Below, one piece after another: positions 9,936-22,745 of a stretch of 64,000 nucleotides of DNA. The notes under the pieces are model-generated. The model saw only the letters and a list, made by a program, of their open reading frames with translations, ran no database searches and was not told where the DNA came from. The first letter of the stretch is position 1. Each line of letters starts with the position of its first letter. The stretch is from the NCBI GenBank assembly GCA_014706385.1, contig JACGZH010000003.1:2226486-2290485 (forward strand), written 5' to 3'. The position numbers and the translations under genes were made by a program. Origin of the DNA: Phaffia rhodozyma. Lineage: Eukaryota; Basidiomycota; Tremellomycetes; Cystofilobasidiales; Mrakiaceae.

Positions 9936-12900
9936 CTAGCCTCTTCCTCTTCCTTTGCCTTTTCCGCCTTTCTTTGATGGTCGAGCGTTTTTCTCTTTTC
10001 GCTGCAAGTATGATGTTCCACACCGACGCATAGAGAAGATGAGCACAGAACTTCATGGAGCTTCGGTCATTGAAGATTGGAACGTAGTAAAGAGGGCGTA
10101 CCTTGGCGAGAGCATCTCGCTGCTTCTTGATCTCGTGAACACTCTTGATCTCGCTCTTGACGGCTGCAGCACCCCTTCCACCTCGTCCACCAACACCTCG
10201 CCCCTTTCCGGATTTGACCTCCTTCCCTTCTGCCTCTGCCCGTTTCTTTCCTTCGATAACCCGCATCTTTCGCTCGTAAGAAGTAGACGTCTTGTCCAGA
10301 GGTTTTGCCTCGGTGAACTTGTTGTGCCTAAACCTTCGACCGTCACTTCCCGTTTGGTTGAATGCTCGGTTCCCATAAGAAGAAGTTTCAGGTTCGGCCT
10401 CTCCAATCCGAGGAAGTGAGGTCTTGTTCTTTGCCTTCCATTCATCGAATCGACCAGATCTGAAAGTGGCAGGTAGTCGGGCACCAGACTCCGTCTTGAC
10501 CATCTTCTTGTTGTCGGAACCAACTCCGTCTCCTTTGACGAATTTCTTCTTCTTTCGGTCCCAGGTGATTTGAGAAGATCGTTGGACTCGGGAGACAATC
10601 CCATCGTCACCGGCGAGATCCATCGTTGCGCCCTTGGCTTGCTCAATGAAGGATGCTCCGTCCCGCATAGAGTATCTGCAGTTGGTAGCCAAGTGTATGT
10701 TGAATAAATATCGGGCCGGCCGTAAGTAATCACCCTCTTCCTCCACCGCAATCTTAATAAAAAGGGTGTCAAAAAGAGATGCGAAGAAGAAAAAGACGAA
10801 CCCTTTGGTATCATGCTCTGCTCCGCTCTGATAATGTGACATGTAGAACTCAGGGTCCTTGTATCCTTCCGACTTCGCCTTCTTCTTCTTGGTTCCGAAC
10901 GCGCTCTGTACATCCAGAAGAGAAAAGAAAGACGACGGCAGAGATCAGATTCTCAGTTTACAAGAAAGAGGGCAAAGAAAGAAATAGAGACGCACCTCCA
11001 AGTCATCCTCATCCGCCATATCGACCTCCGCTCTCTCCAAACCCTCACCGTCCGCCCCGCTATCTGCGTCGCTAGCGGCCCCGCCGTACTCTGCATCTTC
11101 CTCGGCTTTCGCGATCTCAGTCTTTCGGACGACCTTGCTTAATGTCTTTCGTCGATCCTGCATCAACTTAAATGCCTGGTTCTTTCCTCGGTGACCAATC
11201 TCAAAGATCGTCTCATTCGGTCGGAAAGAGTTGACAGAAGCGAGTAGAGCAGCCCGAGCAGCTGCGACCTCCGCAGCGGACTGCTTAGGAACAATTGGGG
11301 TGCTAGTTGAGGATGTTCCACTCGAGGACATTATTCCAGGCGCAGATGCGGAGGAAGAGTTGACAAGATTGGCGAGGGCACTCTCTGAGAACGTGGGGTG
11401 AATGGCTGCTTCCTCACCGGTACTCCCGGCTAGACCCCAGCTAGGATCCTTGGTCATCTCCTTTGCTCGACGATAACTCTCCTGAGAGGCCTTTCCGTTA
11501 CTCCTCTCATACATGGCCTGACCTTTCCGGACGACTTCTTTCAAGATGGGCAAACTTGAAGCTTCCTGAGTCAACGAGGTGGCAATATTTTCCAGGTCGG
11601 CGTCCAGGGTGTCTCTAGGGATAGTACCAAGGAACATCGAACTTGACCTGTCGTATCCTGGATGCATGGCTGCTCGGGCATTAACGAGCGACTTTCCGAG
11701 GAAGAGCTGAAGGTCAAGGAAGAACGGAAGCTCGGTGTTGGTGACAAACGAATAAGCGCAACCTTTCCTTCCCGCTCGAGCGGTACGACCGACTCGATGG
11801 ACGAACACTCTGGCTCCGGTAGGGAAATCATAGTTCACCACATTCTCCAACACGGGGACATCAATACCTCGAGCTGCTACATCAGTGACGACCAGGATCG
11901 AAGTCTTTCCTCGTCGGAAACGATCCATCTGTTGTTTACGAGCAGTCTGGTCGAGGGATCCATAGATGTGGGACACGGCGTATCCGGCAGCGGTAAGCAT
12001 AGTAGAAAGGTAGTCGACGTGATGCTTGGTAGCGGCAAAGACCAGGGTCTGATGAGGGGCCATGAGCTTGGGGATCTTTTCTTTGTTGAACTTTCCGCCC
12101 TTCTTGTTCTTTTTGAAGTCTCTCTTTCCTCCATGACGGCTCCGTTCTTCGTCTCCCTCGTCCTCAGTCTCAGAAACTTCTTCGTCTAGATCTCTCAAAG
12201 GAACTCCAATTACGTTTCGGAGCAAAGAGAGCAACGCCGCTTCTTTCTCACTAGGTTTGACAGAGAAGAAGTTCATCTGAAGGTCGTCCGAGATCTTGCT
12301 CTCAGCATCTAATCGGATGAGTTTTGGATTTTGAAGACCGGCCTTAGCAAACTCGACCAAATTCTTAGGGAGCGTAGCCGAGAAAAGAAGGGTCTGTCGG
12401 GTTGTAGGAAGTCGGTGGAGAATCTCTTGTAGTTGGAGTTCAAATCCCATCTCGAAGAGCCGATCAGCCTCATCGAATACGATGTACTCGACAGATCGTA
12501 GATCAAGGTTCATCTCGACAACCAAGTGCAAAAGACGACCTGGAGTGGCGATGATGCTATCGTATCCGTGAAAATGTAGAGCATTAGCGGTGGTAGGTTT
12601 TTCTACAAAAGAATTAAGGGAAACGAGTAAGCTCACACATCAGGGTTACTGGCAATCATTTCGAACTGTTCGTCAAGACCTTCTCCTCCTACGACCAAAC
12701 CCCATCTGATCTCCGAGCTTCTCCTGTCATCGTCGTCGTCATCTCCTGCGTCTCCACCACGCCCGCCATTCTTGAACCCTCGAGCCATTTCCTTTCCAAC
12801 TTTCAAGATCTGCACGGCCAACTCTCGAGAAGGACACAGCACAATGGCCTTTGCTCCGAAAGAAGACGAGTGACGACCTTGAAGTCTCTGAATCAACGGA

Positions 12901-13869
12901 GTGATGTAAGCCAATGTCTTTCCGGATCCCGTTCGGGACATGGCAACGATGTCTCTAGGAGGAGCAGCAAGAGCGGAAGGGATGGAGAGTCTTTGGATGG
13001 GTGTTGGTGTCTTGTATTTTTTCAAGATCATCTTGAGTAGCGGCGGGAGCAGGCCTGAAAGTCACAGTACACAAGTTAGCGTTAGGGAACGATAGAAACG
13101 CAAGACTGAGAACAGAAAGAAGGACAAGTAACGTACCCATTGCTTGGAAACTGCCACCTCCACTGGCCTCTTTGGCGTTCTTTCCATTGTCTCCCTTCTT
13201 TCCTACGGTTTCTTTAACAACAGCCTTCCCATCCTCAATATTTCTCTTCCCCATCATTTCTGCAATGAAGTCATCGTCTCCGTCTGAGCCGTCGCCCACC
13301 TCTGGCTCGTTTCCTTTGGGTGCCGAAGAGGACTTTCTACCAGAATACCTAGACTCTTGAGAGGGTAGAGCTGGCCGGGTGGTTCGCTTGGTGGACGCGG
13401 AAGGCATCGTACCCGAAAGAGCGGCGGTGATATCAACTTCGTCTTCGTCGGATGAGTCGCTGTAGCCTCCCCCGTTACCTTCTCCACCGCTGAACGCGTA
13501 GTCTTCGCTACCGTCTGAACCTGCGCCTCCGACCTCTTCGTATCCAGAGTCCTCACTCTCCTCCTCTGTTTTCGACTTTTTAGCCCCTCGATTCTTCTTC
13601 CTTGGGTCATGAATCGTCGGTTTTTCGGCAGGCCCCTTTCCGTTCTTTGCTCCTGGTTTCCCTCGGCCGGCTTTCTCTTCAGCAGCCTGAGCCTTCTTCG
13701 CTTTCCAATCTGAACGTTTTTCAAACTTTTTTTTTTTGGAGTATGGGTCTTCCGAGAAGTCGTCGTGGTCGGGCTTTGCCTTTTTGGAACTGGCCTCCTG
13801 GGACCGAGCGGCCCGGGAAGGCTTTATCGAAGGCAATGTTGGCCTCTTTCGTTTGTTGGCTGGAGGCAT
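9936..13869 (-). CDS. DBP10: DEAD-box RNA helicase Dbp10, 60S ribosome biogenesis
   Basis: Nucleolar ATP-dependent RNA helicase for 27S pre-rRNA processing. Exons resolved: 13869-13137, 13054-12637 and 12556-10996, then two exons starting SAFGTKKKK and YSMRDGASF, and a last exon reading RKEKNARPSKKGGKGK to a TAG at 9938-9936; about 1,150 aa. The first ~245 residues are a charged Lys/Glu/Asp/Ser-rich tail. Then come the Q motif (PTPIQ), motif I (SRTGSGKT), Ia (PSRELA), Ib (TPGR), II (DEAD), III (SAT), V (VTDVAARGID) and VI (HRVGRTARAGR). The Dbp10 C-terminal domain and a Gly/Arg-Lys tail follow. The intron at 12636-12557 falls just before the TPGR motif and is supported by restoration of DVIIATPGR. 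A poly-Asp run (GDDDDDDRR) interrupts the N-terminal RecA domain. Confidence 0.93.
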
Positions 13870-14150
13870 AGTGTCTATGTGAGTGGGTGGGGATAGGCAA
13901 GGTGGGTACGATCAGAGAAGGTGAAGCAAGTTGATAGACTTGATCGTCGGACGCCATACGAAATTTGGTAAAGCTGTGCTGATTATATATTTAATTATAC
14001 CTTAGACAACTTACCTTATTTAAAGCTATATGCTCTGGGTACTTGCGTTCCTGACTAGATTAACATATATACATAACGATGGCTGCCTTTTCCTTTTCTT
14101 TTTCTTTTTCTTTTCCGGTCTAAGCCGTCTTGTTCTCCATCCAGGATGTT
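13870..14150. promoter_or_regulatory. DBP10 promoter region
   Basis: 281 bases upstream of DBP10 that also hold the 3' end of the next minus-strand gene. An AT-rich block at 13980-14070 (TATATATTTAATTATA-like) could contain a TATA element or, on the minus strand, a poly(A) signal. A run of TTTTTC repeats lies at 14091-14117. Confidence 0.35.
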
Positions 14151-15252
14151 TTATTTATCGGCGCTCAACTCCAATGGATCCTCCACACCCTCTATCCGGA
14201 CAACCATAGTAGGATGTTCGGCCTGGCTCGACGAGTCGGCACTCGGTGAGCTAGCGTCTGACACCGGGACTGAAGACACCGAACCAGTCGGCGCAGAGGC
14301 GAGAACAGAAGCAGAAGCAGGAGTCGATGTGGACGATGTAGGATCCGTCGAGGGAGAGTTGTACGCGAATGGCTTGCCTTCGCCCAAGGATGACCAAGAG
14401 GGGTATGACGAGGGCGGGTGGTCAGCGATCCATCTGAGGGGACGTATCGAATTCAGCAGGATTTCAAGCCAGGGTATTCGAGATCAGCCGAGGCCAGAAA
14501 AATTCCAAAGCGCGACAAAAGTCAGTCAAGATGACATACCTGGCGATCTCATACTCTGTCGCGATACGGCCTTCTTTGGCAAGCTCAACCTTGGCCCATC
14601 GTCGTTCCATATTGTACGTCTTCTTCTGGTTCTTCTCGAACTCCTGAAGGTTGCCTTCTGCGCCGATAACTAAACCAGACATGGTCGCCGAAGATATCAG
14701 GAACGCCTTGAATGGCAGGGTCTGCTTGCTGAGTCAGACGAGCGAGATGGGCGAATGACGTCAGCCAAGGTGTCTCGAGACATGAAGAGGAAGAGGGACG
14801 CAAAAGGGTGAAGCGCAAGGACAGGGACATACCGGAAGAAGGGCCAGGTATTATGTGCCAAGATCGTAGCGACAGTGGCTCCGATGGTCCAAGTAATCAT
14901 GGACTGGTTAGGTCAGATCCGGATGAGATGTTGTGTTCGATTTCAGTATAGGGTTAGCCAGCAAGGAGTACTTATTTGAAAGAGATCCTACCCTGATTCC
15001 AGCATCTTTCTGTATTTGATATGCCTAAGATTTCAGCAGAAGGGCCGGTCAGATTGAGCTTCTGAGCAACCAGCCAAGAGGGAGACAGATGGAGAGCGAA
15101 CCTGTTCGCCGTGCTCTATGGAAACGACGGCGGTGGGTATAGGTGAGTGTTTGATCCGAGAACAGACGCGAAAACGACGACAAGAACAGAAACACAAAGA
15201 AACCCCCAACGCATATTCTCTCACCTGATCGTACTTTCCTTTCCATCACCAT
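14151..15252 (-). CDS. Small predicted two-transmembrane protein, HIG1-like hairpin
   Basis: About six exons on the minus strand. The N-terminus is MVMERKVRSEHGEQAYQIQKDAG in pieces, using a 14-nt exon at 15115-15102. A first hydrophobic segment (TWTIGATVATILAHNTW), a short loop PFFRKQTLPFK and a second hydrophobic segment (AFLISSATMSGLVIGAE) follow. Next is a basic helix (FEKNQKKTYNMERRW), then a Ser/Pro/Ala-rich tail ending at 14151. The hairpin plus the conserved-looking TLPFKAF motif recalls fungal HIG1-type mitochondrial inner-membrane proteins, but I cannot confirm that family by eye. It shares a promoter region with ATG13. Treat the function as unknown. Confidence 0.65.
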
Positions 15253-15675
15253 GACTGAGAGTTCCTATATTAAACACAAGAGTGAAAGAGATGGACGTTC
15301 GATGAATGTTGTATACATGTCCAACGGATGACGGCTCTGGAGAGGAGTGGTAGGATCGATCGGTTGCAGACACAGCTTCTATCTAAGTACTCCGACATAT
15401 TTGAATACGCCCAATAGTTGAATTCCTCTCCCTAATCACTATCTGTCCATCCATCGTTCCTGATTCCCATCTCTCGTGCTTGTCCTCCACGACAACCAAC
15501 GACCAACAACCATCATCAACCATCAACCACATCTCACTCGCTTGCTCATTCTTCGCTTTCTTCGATCTGTGACTCGTTCGTTTCGACTACTCACGCCCAC
15601 GTCCGTTTCTCTCTTCGTTGATCATTGATTTCACCCGCTGGGAGGTCCGTCTTTCTGCTGCAGCGTCGTCTCTCG
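15253..15675. promoter_or_regulatory. Shared divergent promoter, two-TM protein and ATG13
   Basis: 423 bases between divergent start codons. The ATG13 side is a C/T/A-rich leader with CAAC-type repeats at about 15490-15540 (ACAACCAACGACCAACAACC). An in-frame ATG at 15625 would extend ATG13 by 17 residues. I prefer 15676 because the residues after it (ANRPSTLP...DQLAHQFFRKSL) look like a normal Atg13 N-terminus. Confidence 0.4.
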
Positions 15676-18600
15676 ATGGCCAACCGACCATCTACTCTAC
15701 CCGCCCAGAACAAGCCAGACCAGCTCGCCCATCAGTTCTTCAGAAAGTCTCTTCAGACCCTGCTCAACGCTCGGATATCTTCGTCTTCTTCTTCTTCATC
15801 ACAGAGCACATTCTCATTCTCCACCGCCAAGCAGGACAGGTGGTTCAACCTCGATACCCCTACCCAAGATCACTTTAGAGCGGAGCTAAACGCTTATCGT
15901 CAACTATCCGTCACCCATCTTGTCGACTCGTTCGAAAGCGATACAACATCGCATACAAGACGGTCGTCTGCCAGCAGCTCTGCTGCCTCGCTTGTTCCTC
16001 CGGGCTCGTCTTCTGTCTCTTCTTCGGTCGTCAAGCTTGGTAACGTTCCGGCGCTCGTTGTAGAGTTCATCCTTGACACCTCTGCCGTTCCGGACGACCA
16101 GGTTCTCGTGCTTGAATCTTCCGACGGCCATCGAGGCGTCGTTCCCCATGGTCCTCCACCAATATCCGCATCGTCGACAACAGGAGTAGGCCCTAAGAGC
16201 GGGAGACCGAGAAACATCGTTTTGGAGAGATGGCGGATTGCGCTGCTTCCACCATCGTCGTCCATGACCGGTGGGGGTACAACACCGGTCGCCCTCTCAT
16301 CCACTTACAAACGACTGATCCCATTGTTCCGATCGCTATACGCATTTCTAAGACTGATGCCTCTTCATAGGCTAGCCAGACGGCTAAGAAGTGGTCGATC
16401 GGGCGCAGGACTGAGAATTGGGGTCAAGGTCTCGATGGACCATCGATCAGGGCCTAAACAGAGTGGTCCTTTAGAGGACGGATGCCTTGGGCTTGAAGAG
16501 CGAATAGAAGCAGAAGGTGTCAGGGAGGGTGCGCTGGAGACATGGGAGTTTGACGGGTGAGCACCGATACACTTGTGAAAACGTGACCCGTACTAAATCT
16601 GACAGCTTGCTTCTTATTCTAACCTTCACGGAACCTCGGTAGCGTCGGACATGTATACGGGTATGTTGTCGCCTACAAATATCTCAGCCCGTTGATTTCT
16701 GAACTGAAGCTTCTACTCCTTCAACGTCTGTTCTCTCAACACGCTTAATTAGTACTCTGTCGCTTACCGCTCAGTATCGATCCAACGTCAACCTCTATCT
16801 CGATTCCAAAGAAGCTTCCGTCTCCTCTCGCCTTCTGTTTTCCACCTCGGACGACATAGACGAGGCGTACTTTACTCCAACGATCGCACTCGCCCGTAGA
16901 TCATCCGACTATCCTGCTTCCACTCCGCCCCTCCAACCAGGCTCCCTTCCGTCACGCCCAAGTCTTGGGTTTGCAACTGGCCATGGTCCGCTTTCAAGCA
17001 GACCACGGTTTGGAAGCATGACTAGTCGGGCGATGATAGATTCTCTTGCCACTGGAACTACAGATGGAGCAGAGAGCGGGCAAACCCGCTTGGCTACCAG
17101 TCGGACAGAGCTGGAGGCTGAAAAGGAAAGGCAGAGAACAGGTTTTGCCGGTGGTCAGAGCGGAGTCATGCCTATTGGTGTGAAGCAACGAAGATGGAGT
17201 GGTCACCACGAGGAGAAAGTCAGTATTATTGGCTTAATCAGTTTATCCACTGAATGTTGTTTGACAGTAGTTTTTTTCTCCCTCTACAGTTGAGCTCTTC
17301 ACCCTCATCACTGAACACACGCCGCCTGTCGACGGTATCGCCTTTCAAGTCGGGTGCATTGTCTTCCTCTCCAATTCCTCTCCGATTGTCCTCTTCATCT
17401 TTCGGATCTCCAATATCTTCTGTCTTTCAGCGCCAACCCTCTCAGCCGAGCTCTCTCTCCCGAGACATCACTCATCCATCCATGTCCCCGATCCCTGTCC
17501 CTGCCCCTTCATCCAGCTCTACCGGCTATATGCCCGGCATGGCCAACTCTCCATCATCCCATAGTAATTTCGCCCCCGCACCTTCGACGTCAGTAGGTAG
17601 GTTTTCAGGAGGCAGTGCACTATCGATGAGCCCCACGATGGTAAAAGCTGGAGCTGGCACCGCCGGAGTATCGCAGGCGGAGAAGCCGGCGGGGCTGGGG
17701 ATTGGAAGGAAGTATTCGAGTAGCTTTAGTCATCGAGCAGGGAGAAGCTTTGGGACCACTGCCGGAAGCTCGGTTGGCAGTGTAAAAACTGGAGGAAGCG
17801 CAGGTAGTGGTAGCTTGGCCAGAGGAGTACGTCATAGCTTTCGATCGTTCCAGGCAATCAGTCAACGAACCTAATGAAATCTAATGTGATTCTTTCTTGG
17901 TTTTCATGCCTTGTGAACAAACTGTCACTCATCTATCTAACTTTCACAGCACAGTTACCTCTCGGCTGCTGCCACCTCAATAGAAGAAGACGACGAAATA
18001 ACCGCCTTTGTCCGTCTGATTGATTCTCGGCCAGCATTAAATACTCCGTTCGGACTCGGATCATCTGCGTTCATTTCTCGATCGCCCTCTCTATACCCTT
18101 CCTCATCTTCATCGTCTACATTTGGGCCCTCGGGCACAAGTTCCGCCGCTCCTGGGCTCACTCAAGCTAGGCCGACAAAGTCCCAGCTATCGGAGATGCT
18201 TAAACGGATGGGCGATAGCTATACCGGGACCTCTCTTACTCTTAACAATAACAACAGTAGTGACAGCAACAATAGTAATAGTGGTGCGATGTCTCCAGGT
18301 CCATCTATCAGTCTCTCGAGCTCCCCGACTAGTCGCCAGATGTCGGCCACATCCCTGTTCGTTCCGATGTCTCCTGGTTCGATGCCCCCCAATCACATTG
18401 CACCACCTACAATTAACTCATTCTCTCCCCGACGACACTCACCTCTAATCTCATCTCGCCTTCCTTCACCACCCCAGGTGGACCCGATTCAGTCAGAACC
18501 AAACGAAACTTTCCCACGCTCTCAACCGAGTCAGGCAGTTCCTATCTTGAACGCGCCCTCCCGATCAACTAGTCAAGAACCTACCACGCCACCTCTTAGA

Positions 18601-19281
18601 CCGAGTACTGAACCTTACTCATTCGGACGAAGCAAAGGGAAAGAGAAACGAGGTCTGGTTCTCATGCGAGGTGGGTTCGGCAGCGCCGGCTCGCATGCGG
18701 CGGAAGAGGGCGAAGAGAAGGGGAGAGCCAGGAGCCCAGGAGCGCCAAACTATGGTAGTTTCGGTGGAGGCACCGCTGGCGGAGGTACGAGTGGTAGTGT
18801 AGGTAGTCATCACGGCGGAAATGGAGGGCCAGGCTCGATTAATTCACCTTCAGGTTCATCGGTCTCGACCGTCATCGGCTCAAACAGAATGATTAGAAGT
18901 CCTTCGATGGGTAGATCGCCTAACCCGGTTCGCAGTCCGCTACCGGCATTCATACAAGAACAGTTTGCTTCTCCACCGCCGTCGTCGTTCAGATTACCTC
19001 CTATTGGTAGCAGCGGTAGCAATGGCAACAATATCGGTACTAATAACAATAACCATAATAGCAACAACAGCAACAACGGAGGTGGCGGACATCTCGGTCT
19101 GACAGCTACACCTGATGATTCGGATACGTTCACTACACCATCACAGTCTCGAACGTCTACTCCTTTCAGAGGTATGGCAAAGACACCTTCGTCGGATGGG
19201 GGAGTTCGCCCGGATGATCGTACAAGAAAGAACGAAGATGAGGAGGATGATGTGTTGGGCAAGTTCGATTTGTTAGATTGA
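15676..19281 (+). CDS. ATG13: Autophagy-related protein 13, Atg1 kinase regulator
   Basis: Scaffold and activator of the Atg1 kinase complex at the pre-autophagosomal structure, controlled by TORC1 phosphorylation. Exon 1 is 15676-16556, exon 2 only 18 nt (16643-16660), exon 3 from 16753; later exons begin LSSSPSSLNTRRLS and HSYLSAAATS. The N-terminal HORMA domain shows DQLAHQFFRKSLQTLL, RWFNLDTPTQDHF and ALVVEFILD. The disordered middle carries PFKSGALSSSP, the usual Atg17/Atg1-contact type of motif. Another conserved patch, EDDEITAFVRLIDSRPAL, precedes a long Ser/Asn/Pro/Gly-rich tail that includes Asn runs near the C-terminus. The protein ends LGKFDLLD. The microexon is supported by exact phase restoration (G-VGHVYG-T). 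Confidence 0.92.
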
Positions 19282-19621
19282 TGAGAAACGATATATATAT
19301 ATGTATTCATAACAGCGTCTGTGTTGATAGATGAGCAACTGTCTTGTTAGTCTGATGGTTTGTGTGTATCATCAATGTAAGGCTGTCCTTTCTGATCACG
19401 GCATGGTGATAGCAAATGATTCAATCACCCAGTTCAATTTATGACAAGGATAAAGAGCTTTTAGAAGAAATGGCTGTTACGATCCTTTTCTATTTACGAC
19501 AGCCAAGTTCTTACGTAAAGTATATTCAATAAGAAAAGAAGTGAGATATCATCCTGGGAGGGACGAAGATGGAAGATAGGAAGAAAGGGACCGAATAGAG
19601 ATACACATGGGAAATAGAGGA
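19282..19621. terminator. Convergent 3' region, ATG13 and ABP1
   Basis: 340 bases between converging stop codons, with a TA-rich stretch (ATATATATATATG) at 19291-19303 shortly after the ATG13 stop. No gene is visible. Confidence 0.4.
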
Positions 19622-22600
19622 TCACTGCTGTACCTCCACATAGTTGGCTTCAAGACCATCAAAGGGAAACCCTACATAAGCCGTTGTTCATGCGACCGGA
19701 TAAGTTTATTAACAAGAGGTGTTGAGAACGTACAAGGAAAAAGCCCCTCGGTCCCGTCTGGTGCGGTACCGCTCCACCAATCATCCGACACCGCATCGAT
19801 GTGCGTAATTCTGATATACATTCGACCAGGAGCTAGATTAGCATTGCTTGTTGAAGCGCCGAAATGGAGAGAAAGAGCCGAAAAGATTACGAACCGGTCG
19901 CCCTCTTTGAACGTGATCTCATTCTCTTCAGCCGCGTCATAACTGTGTTATCAACAGAGGAGGTTTGAAAACTCAGTTTGATCAACAACATCTGTTACCT
20001 TCAGAAGATAAAAAGAGAGAACACGCACTCGTAGAGCGCAACAGCGACCTGTCTAGCCTGATCTTCAACTGGGTGCTCAGATTTGGGTTCAGGAGCTAGA
20101 GGAGGAGCAGGAACTGCTCGCTCTGCTGGCGCGTCAGCCTTGACTGGGGCAGCACGCTCCTCTTCTTCAATAAGCTCGACGTAGTTGGCAGGGAACTATC
20201 GATCACAGAATAGAGAAGTTTTGTAAGATCAGTGTCAATCCACACCGTCCTTGTTCTGGATATCTTGAAAAAAGAACATACCAGGCCAACTCGACCATCC
20301 GGCCCTTTGGCACTCCACCAACCCTCATCAACCTGATCGACCTCAACTAAGACGTCGCCTTCGTTAAAGCCTAACTCGTTGTCCTCTGTGGCCTCATAGT
20401 CAAACAATGCCTTTGCCCTGAGTCCTCCAGTACCTGCTGGCACAGGTTCAGACTCTGGCTCAGACTTGCCCACGAGTGTCTCTTTGATGCTCTGGAAGAC
20501 AGACTTTGGCTCTTCCTTCTCCTCTTTCTCCTTTTCTGGCTCTCTGGTTTCCTCCACTTCTTTGGAATCGTTTACAGCGGGTCGAACGACCGCCGGCGTC
20601 TTATCTGCCTCGTCCTCTGATGCAAATTCATCATCGGAGGGGAATGCTGGTGGTTGATTTGCCCGAGGTGGCTGGAAAGTTGTTCGAGCGGGGGCGGAAG
20701 GAGCTGGCGTCGGATCAGGGTCTTCGAATCCATCATCATCATCACCATCTTGCTTATCGTCAGACGTGGCAATGAAGGCGGTTCTGGGAGGAGCGGGAGG
20801 TGTGAAGGAGGAGGCCGGAGTGGTTCGAGGGGGAAGGCCCCGAGGAGCAAGAGCAGGAGCAGACACAGGCGCAGGTGTCGGGTCCGGTTCTTCGAATCCT
20901 CCATCATCGTCATCATCAGAAGTAGGTCTAGGCACCATTCGGGGGGGAAGGGCCCTAGAGACAGGCGCAGGAACAGGCTCTGGGTTTTCGAATCCATCGT
21001 CGTCCTTCTCTTTAGGCGGACTCGGTTGCGAGGCCCGGATAGGCGGTGTAAACCTCGATGGAGGAGCGCTGTTGGCCAACGACTGAACAGGCTTGAAGGT
21101 TGACCCTGCCGAAGCCGCTTGACTCTTCTTCTCATCCTCCGCATCCTGAGCCTTGGCTATCGCTTGTCGTTCGCTCCATGTGAGCTTCTTTTCGCCTCCT
21201 ATATTAGCACCGGAGGCTCGTTGGATAGTAGGTGACGAAGATTCAGACGAAGCTTGCTGAGCTGGAGCTCCCCATCGATTGATGAGCTTTTTAGGGGCAG
21301 GCAGCGAAACTGGGGTGTATGCTGTGCCCTATGATTATTGGTTTCTCAAAATGATTCGCGAAGAAAAAGAAGCGAGTTTGTTCTCAGTCAACGGCTTTTC
21401 GACTCAGCACAAAGCACAGAACTTACAACCGGACCAATCTTGTCCTCCTGTTCAGGTTTAGCAGACGCCGAGGTAGGAGCTGAAGCAACAGCCGGAGTAG
21501 CTTTGGCCGGCGGAGGCTTGTAAAAGCTAGTTGCTGCTGGACTAGAGATCTTAGCTCCTTCCCCAACAGATGGTGCAAAGGATGAAGGGTTCGATCGAGG
21601 AGCCGGAGCAGCAGGCGGCTCTTCACCCCAAGTTTCATCGTCGTTAATACTAACACTGACGGTTTTAGTCGGCGGAGCTACAGGAGCGGCCGACGAAGCT
21701 GGTTTTGGAGCTGGCGCGGGAGTCGTGTACGAATACGGGGTTTTAGTAGGAGCAGCAACGATGGTAGATGAGACTCCTGAGGACTTGGACCCTGCTTTGA
21801 GCTGGTTCATGTCAATCTTTCCAGTTGGGACGTAGCTACTTCCGACGGCGCCGATTCTATCGGGCTTGGGAGGAGGAGCTTGCTTTTCTTGAATAGAGTA
21901 TTTAGATCCTCCAGCATCAGCCAGCCGCTTGAGGATGACACTCGGATCAACATCGGACTGTGTAGGGAAGTGAAGAAGGTAGATAGAGTTAGTTAACGTA
22001 GAGGATGACGAATACGTGCAGATGGCTAGCAAAGATAGATGAAGTTACTTCATTTCGAGCATTGATCTGAATGTGAGCAGCTTTCAAGAACCGAGCGACC
22101 GTGTTGGAGTGGTTATGAAACAGCCCCTTCTTTCCCTCTGGTACACCATCACCACACCAGTTCTATGAGGCAGGTCGGATGTCAGGTACCAATTGAGATG
22201 CTGTGCTTGCGTTCAATCATCAGAAAAACTCAAGAAAGAGACGTACGATCTGAACGAATTTCGGAAGCTCCGAGTTGGGGTCGACCACTCTAACAAAGGC
22301 ATATTGGATTCTGTTTGAGGAGATGGATAAAGAGGGACGGTCGGTTGGTCAGCACCCCTGGCTTGATCGACTTCAACGGAAAGGAATAGATGTGATGGAT
22401 AACGAACCGGCCGTCTCTGAACTCATCGGCTACTTCTTCCAAACCACCAGAGCCACTATCCTGCACTTTTAGGTCGTTTGTCCCTCGATCATAGGTACTG
22501 TAGGTAATTTATTAGATGATTTACATATAAGTTTGATACAAGTAGAAGAATGATAGACAGAAAAAAGGAAACAAACAAAATGGTCCATGAGGTGTTGGGA

Positions 22601-22745
22601 TCGCCCGAGACGACTTGGTTGTACGCGTCCAGAAGGGAGCGCGCTAGATCACCAAGTAGGCGATCCAATCGATTCATCAGCAGAATAATTCGACTTTTCT
22701 GCAGCAGATCTCGACCCATCACTCACAAGACAAATTAACGTTCAT
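19622..22745 (-). CDS. ABP1: Actin-binding protein Abp1/drebrin-like, ADF-H plus two SH3 domains
   Basis: Cortical actin-patch adaptor in endocytosis. Exon 1 is 19 nt (22745-22727, MNVNLS...), joining to RSLLDAYNQVVSGDPNTSW and then to FTYDRGTNDLKV. The ADF-H domain continues through GGLEEVADEF, YAFVRVVDPNSELPKFV and KKGLFHNHSNTVARFLKAAH. A long Pro/Ala-rich linker holds a DDETWGEEPP acidic motif and three DDGFE-P-D/E-P-x-PAP repeats. The first SH3 begins RAKALFDYEATEDNELGFN; a second, C-terminal SH3 contains ALYE...[38 protein letters not shown], and ends at 19622. Budding yeast Abp1 has one SH3, so the second domain is a lineage difference. Internal boundaries in the linker are approximate. 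Confidence 0.9.

Noticed and set aside
9955..10419. 154-codon plus-strand ORF
   Set aside because: It is antisense to the C-terminal exons of DBP10, which end in the expected KNARPSKK motif on the minus strand.
20654..21144. ORFs of 149 and 190 codons with Arg/His/Met-rich repeats
   Set aside because: They are out-of-frame readings of the Asp/Pro-rich ABP1 linker.
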